From Pseudomonadota bacterium (GTDB lineage Bacteria > Pseudomonadota > Gammaproteobacteria > Xanthomonadales > Rhodanobacteraceae): DNA of 5,685 bases. Below the pieces are notes generated by a model that saw only the letters and a program-made list of their open reading frames with translations, was not told the DNA's origin and made no database searches. The stretch covers positions 1 to 5,685 of the forward strand of contig JAJZGE010000153.1 of NCBI GenBank assembly GCA_021798675.1, written 5' to 3'. The position numbers and the translations under genes are program-made. Of this stretch, positions 4,944 to 5,685 are shown piece after piece; the stretch's first letter is position 1, and each line of letters starts with the position of its first letter.

Positions 4944-5403
4944 CCAGCACGCGCCGAAGCAGGGTATCCAGCGATAACTGCCCTGCCCCCAACGCCACCA
5001 GCGCAAGCAGCATCAGGCCCCATGCCTTGTGGTCGTTGAAGTCGGCGCCGAGCAGCCCGTGCCACAGGCCGTTCGGCCACAGCGCGGGATAGGAAATCAC
5101 CGCGATGATGTTGTAGACGAACAGCACCGCCGCAACCACCCGCGTGCCCAGCCCGAGCGCGAGGAACCAGGGCAGCACCAGTTCGGTCCACATGCCCACT
5201 GCGGCGGCTACCGCCGGGGCAAGCAAGGGCACGTGGTACTCGTTTTCGAACAGGTAGGCGGTGCCACTGGGGTCGCTCCACTTCACCACGCCGGCGCGCC
5301 AGAAAGCCAGCGCCACGAAGACACGGAACAGCAGCAGGGCGAGCGGTGTGAGTACGGCCAGCCGTGCGGTGAGACGCGACCAGCGATCGATGATGGCGTG
5401 CAT
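4933..5403 (-). CDS. DoxX-family membrane protein (HvfD-like)
   Basis: The product has 156 residues and four predicted membrane helices at about 16-37, 61-83, 88-106 and 126-143. Family features include FRVFVALAFWRAGVVKW (26-42), then YLFENEYHVPLLAP (50-63), and MWTELVLPWFLALGLGTR (71-88). YLFENEY-VPLL is, as I recall it, typical of DoxX proteins encoded with DUF692 and DUF2063 genes (HvfD in the hvfABCD set). DoxX proteins are poorly understood inner-membrane proteins, tied in some cases to redox or thiosulfate metabolism; here a role in export, redox supply or copper handling for a modified peptide is inference from context. ATG 5403 is supported by a GAGGAA ribosome site (5409-5414 on the top strand) five bases away. 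The gene starts 28 bp after the HvfC-like stop, with no terminator, so the two are probably one operon. It converges on the anti-sigma gene with a 13 bp gap. Confidence 0.88.
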   Translation of the reverse strand: MHAIIDRWSRLTARLAVLTPLALLLFRVFVALAFWRAGVVKWSDPSGTAYLFENEYHVPLLAPAVAAAVGMWTELVLPWFLALGLGTRVVAAVLFVYNIIAVISYPALWPNGLWHGLLGADFNDHKAWGLMLLALVALGAGQLSLDTLLRRVLARR

Positions 5404-5431
5404 GGGGTTTCCTCGGTGATCGGTGGATGGG

Positions 5432-5685
5432 TCAGGCGGCGAACAGGGCGTGTTCCAGCAGCGGTTGCAGCAGGGCCTCGGCGGGCGTCATCGCATCGAC
5501 GGACCGTGCTTCGGCCAGCGCTTCGGCCAGCACTGCCTGCCGGCACAGGGCCTGGACGAAGGCGGCTTGCGCGGGCGCGATCGGGCGCATCGCCACCTGG
5601 GCGTGCTCGCGCCACAACAGCACGGCCTGTGGCGTGGCGGGATCGGGCGCGGCGATATCCGGCAGCAGCGCATGGCGCCACAGGT
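5432..5685 (-). CDS. HvfC/DUF2063-type protein, C-terminal fragment (5' end outside window)
   Basis: The minus-strand frame is open from the right edge (first full codon 5683-5681) to TGA at 5434-5432, giving 83 residues that begin LWRHALLPDIAAPDPATPQA. VLLWREHAQVAMRPIAPAQA and the final PAEALLQPLLEHALFAA resemble the C-terminal domain of the DUF2063 (HvfC) family, in which a VLLWR strand is followed by an AAFVQAL helix and a terminal L-x-LL-x-x-x-x-F helix. Full HvfC proteins are about 250 residues and act as partner of the DUF692 iron enzyme (HvfB), related to MbnC-MbnB of methanobactin synthesis, in converting peptide cysteines to copper-binding heterocycles. The conserved N-terminal domain is outside the window, so the assignment leans on this C-terminal resemblance and on the DoxX gene directly downstream. 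GTG at 5623 is internal, not a start. Confidence 0.72.
   Translation of the reverse strand, partial: LWRHALLPDIAAPDPATPQAVLLWREHAQVAMRPIAPAQAAFVQALCRQAVLAEALAEARSVDAMTPAEALLQPLLEHALFAA

Noticed and set aside
1..5685. parS site (TGTTTCACGTGAAACA-like) or cluster of DnaA boxes marking the origin
   Set aside because: Reading both strands by eye I found no 16-mer close to parS and no TTATCCACA-like cluster, so origin proximity is not shown by this window.
1..5685. CRISPR arrays, tRNA or rRNA genes, insertion sequences
   Set aside because: No regularly spaced repeats, cloverleaf-like sequence, transposase frame or terminal inverted repeats were seen.

Overview
This 5.7 kb window is GC-rich, densely packed bacterial chromosome. 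Codon use, the rsmG-parA-parB order, the sequence style of the proteins and a consensus CRP/Clp-type operator all fit a gammaproteobacterium of the Xanthomonadales (Lysobacterales). A Rhodanobacteraceae-like genus is the most likely source. This placement is inference from the sequence alone.

Layout, left to right. Positions 1-308 (+) hold the C-terminal third of a pirin-family protein. Positions 309-598 form a 290 bp intergenic region with a near-perfect CRP/Clp palindrome (382-397), inverted-repeat arms around it, alternative hairpins (461-499) and a sigma-70-like promoter (481-509). Positions 599-1054 (+) encode a short membrane-anchored band-7/SPFH protein, followed by two intrinsic terminators (1085-1111 and 1151-1172). 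Positions 1224-1859 (+) are rsmG, 1908-2744 (+) parA and 2747-3607 (+) parB. An ECF-type sigma factor (3623-4168, +) starts 15 bp after parB. Its 14 bp-overlapping partner (4155-4919, +) is a membrane protein of the DUF3379 type, probably the anti-sigma factor. Converging on this block with a 13 bp gap are minus-strand genes: a DoxX-family membrane protein (4933-5403) and, upstream of it, the C-terminal end of an HvfC/DUF2063-type protein (5432-5685, cut by the window edge).

How the genes fit together. rsmG, parA and parB are housekeeping genes: 16S rRNA m7G methylation and chromosome segregation. The sigma/anti-sigma pair is probably co-transcribed with, or at least reads on from, parB. The HvfC-DoxX gene order is the downstream half of the hvfABCD-type (bufferin-like) operons, which make a post-translationally modified, Cys-rich, copper-binding peptide. 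The precursor (DUF2282) and the DUF692 enzyme would then lie just beyond the right edge. Such operons are often under ECF sigma control, so the neighbouring sigma/DUF3379 pair is a plausible regulator. This last link is a hypothesis: neither the precursor nor its promoter is inside the window.
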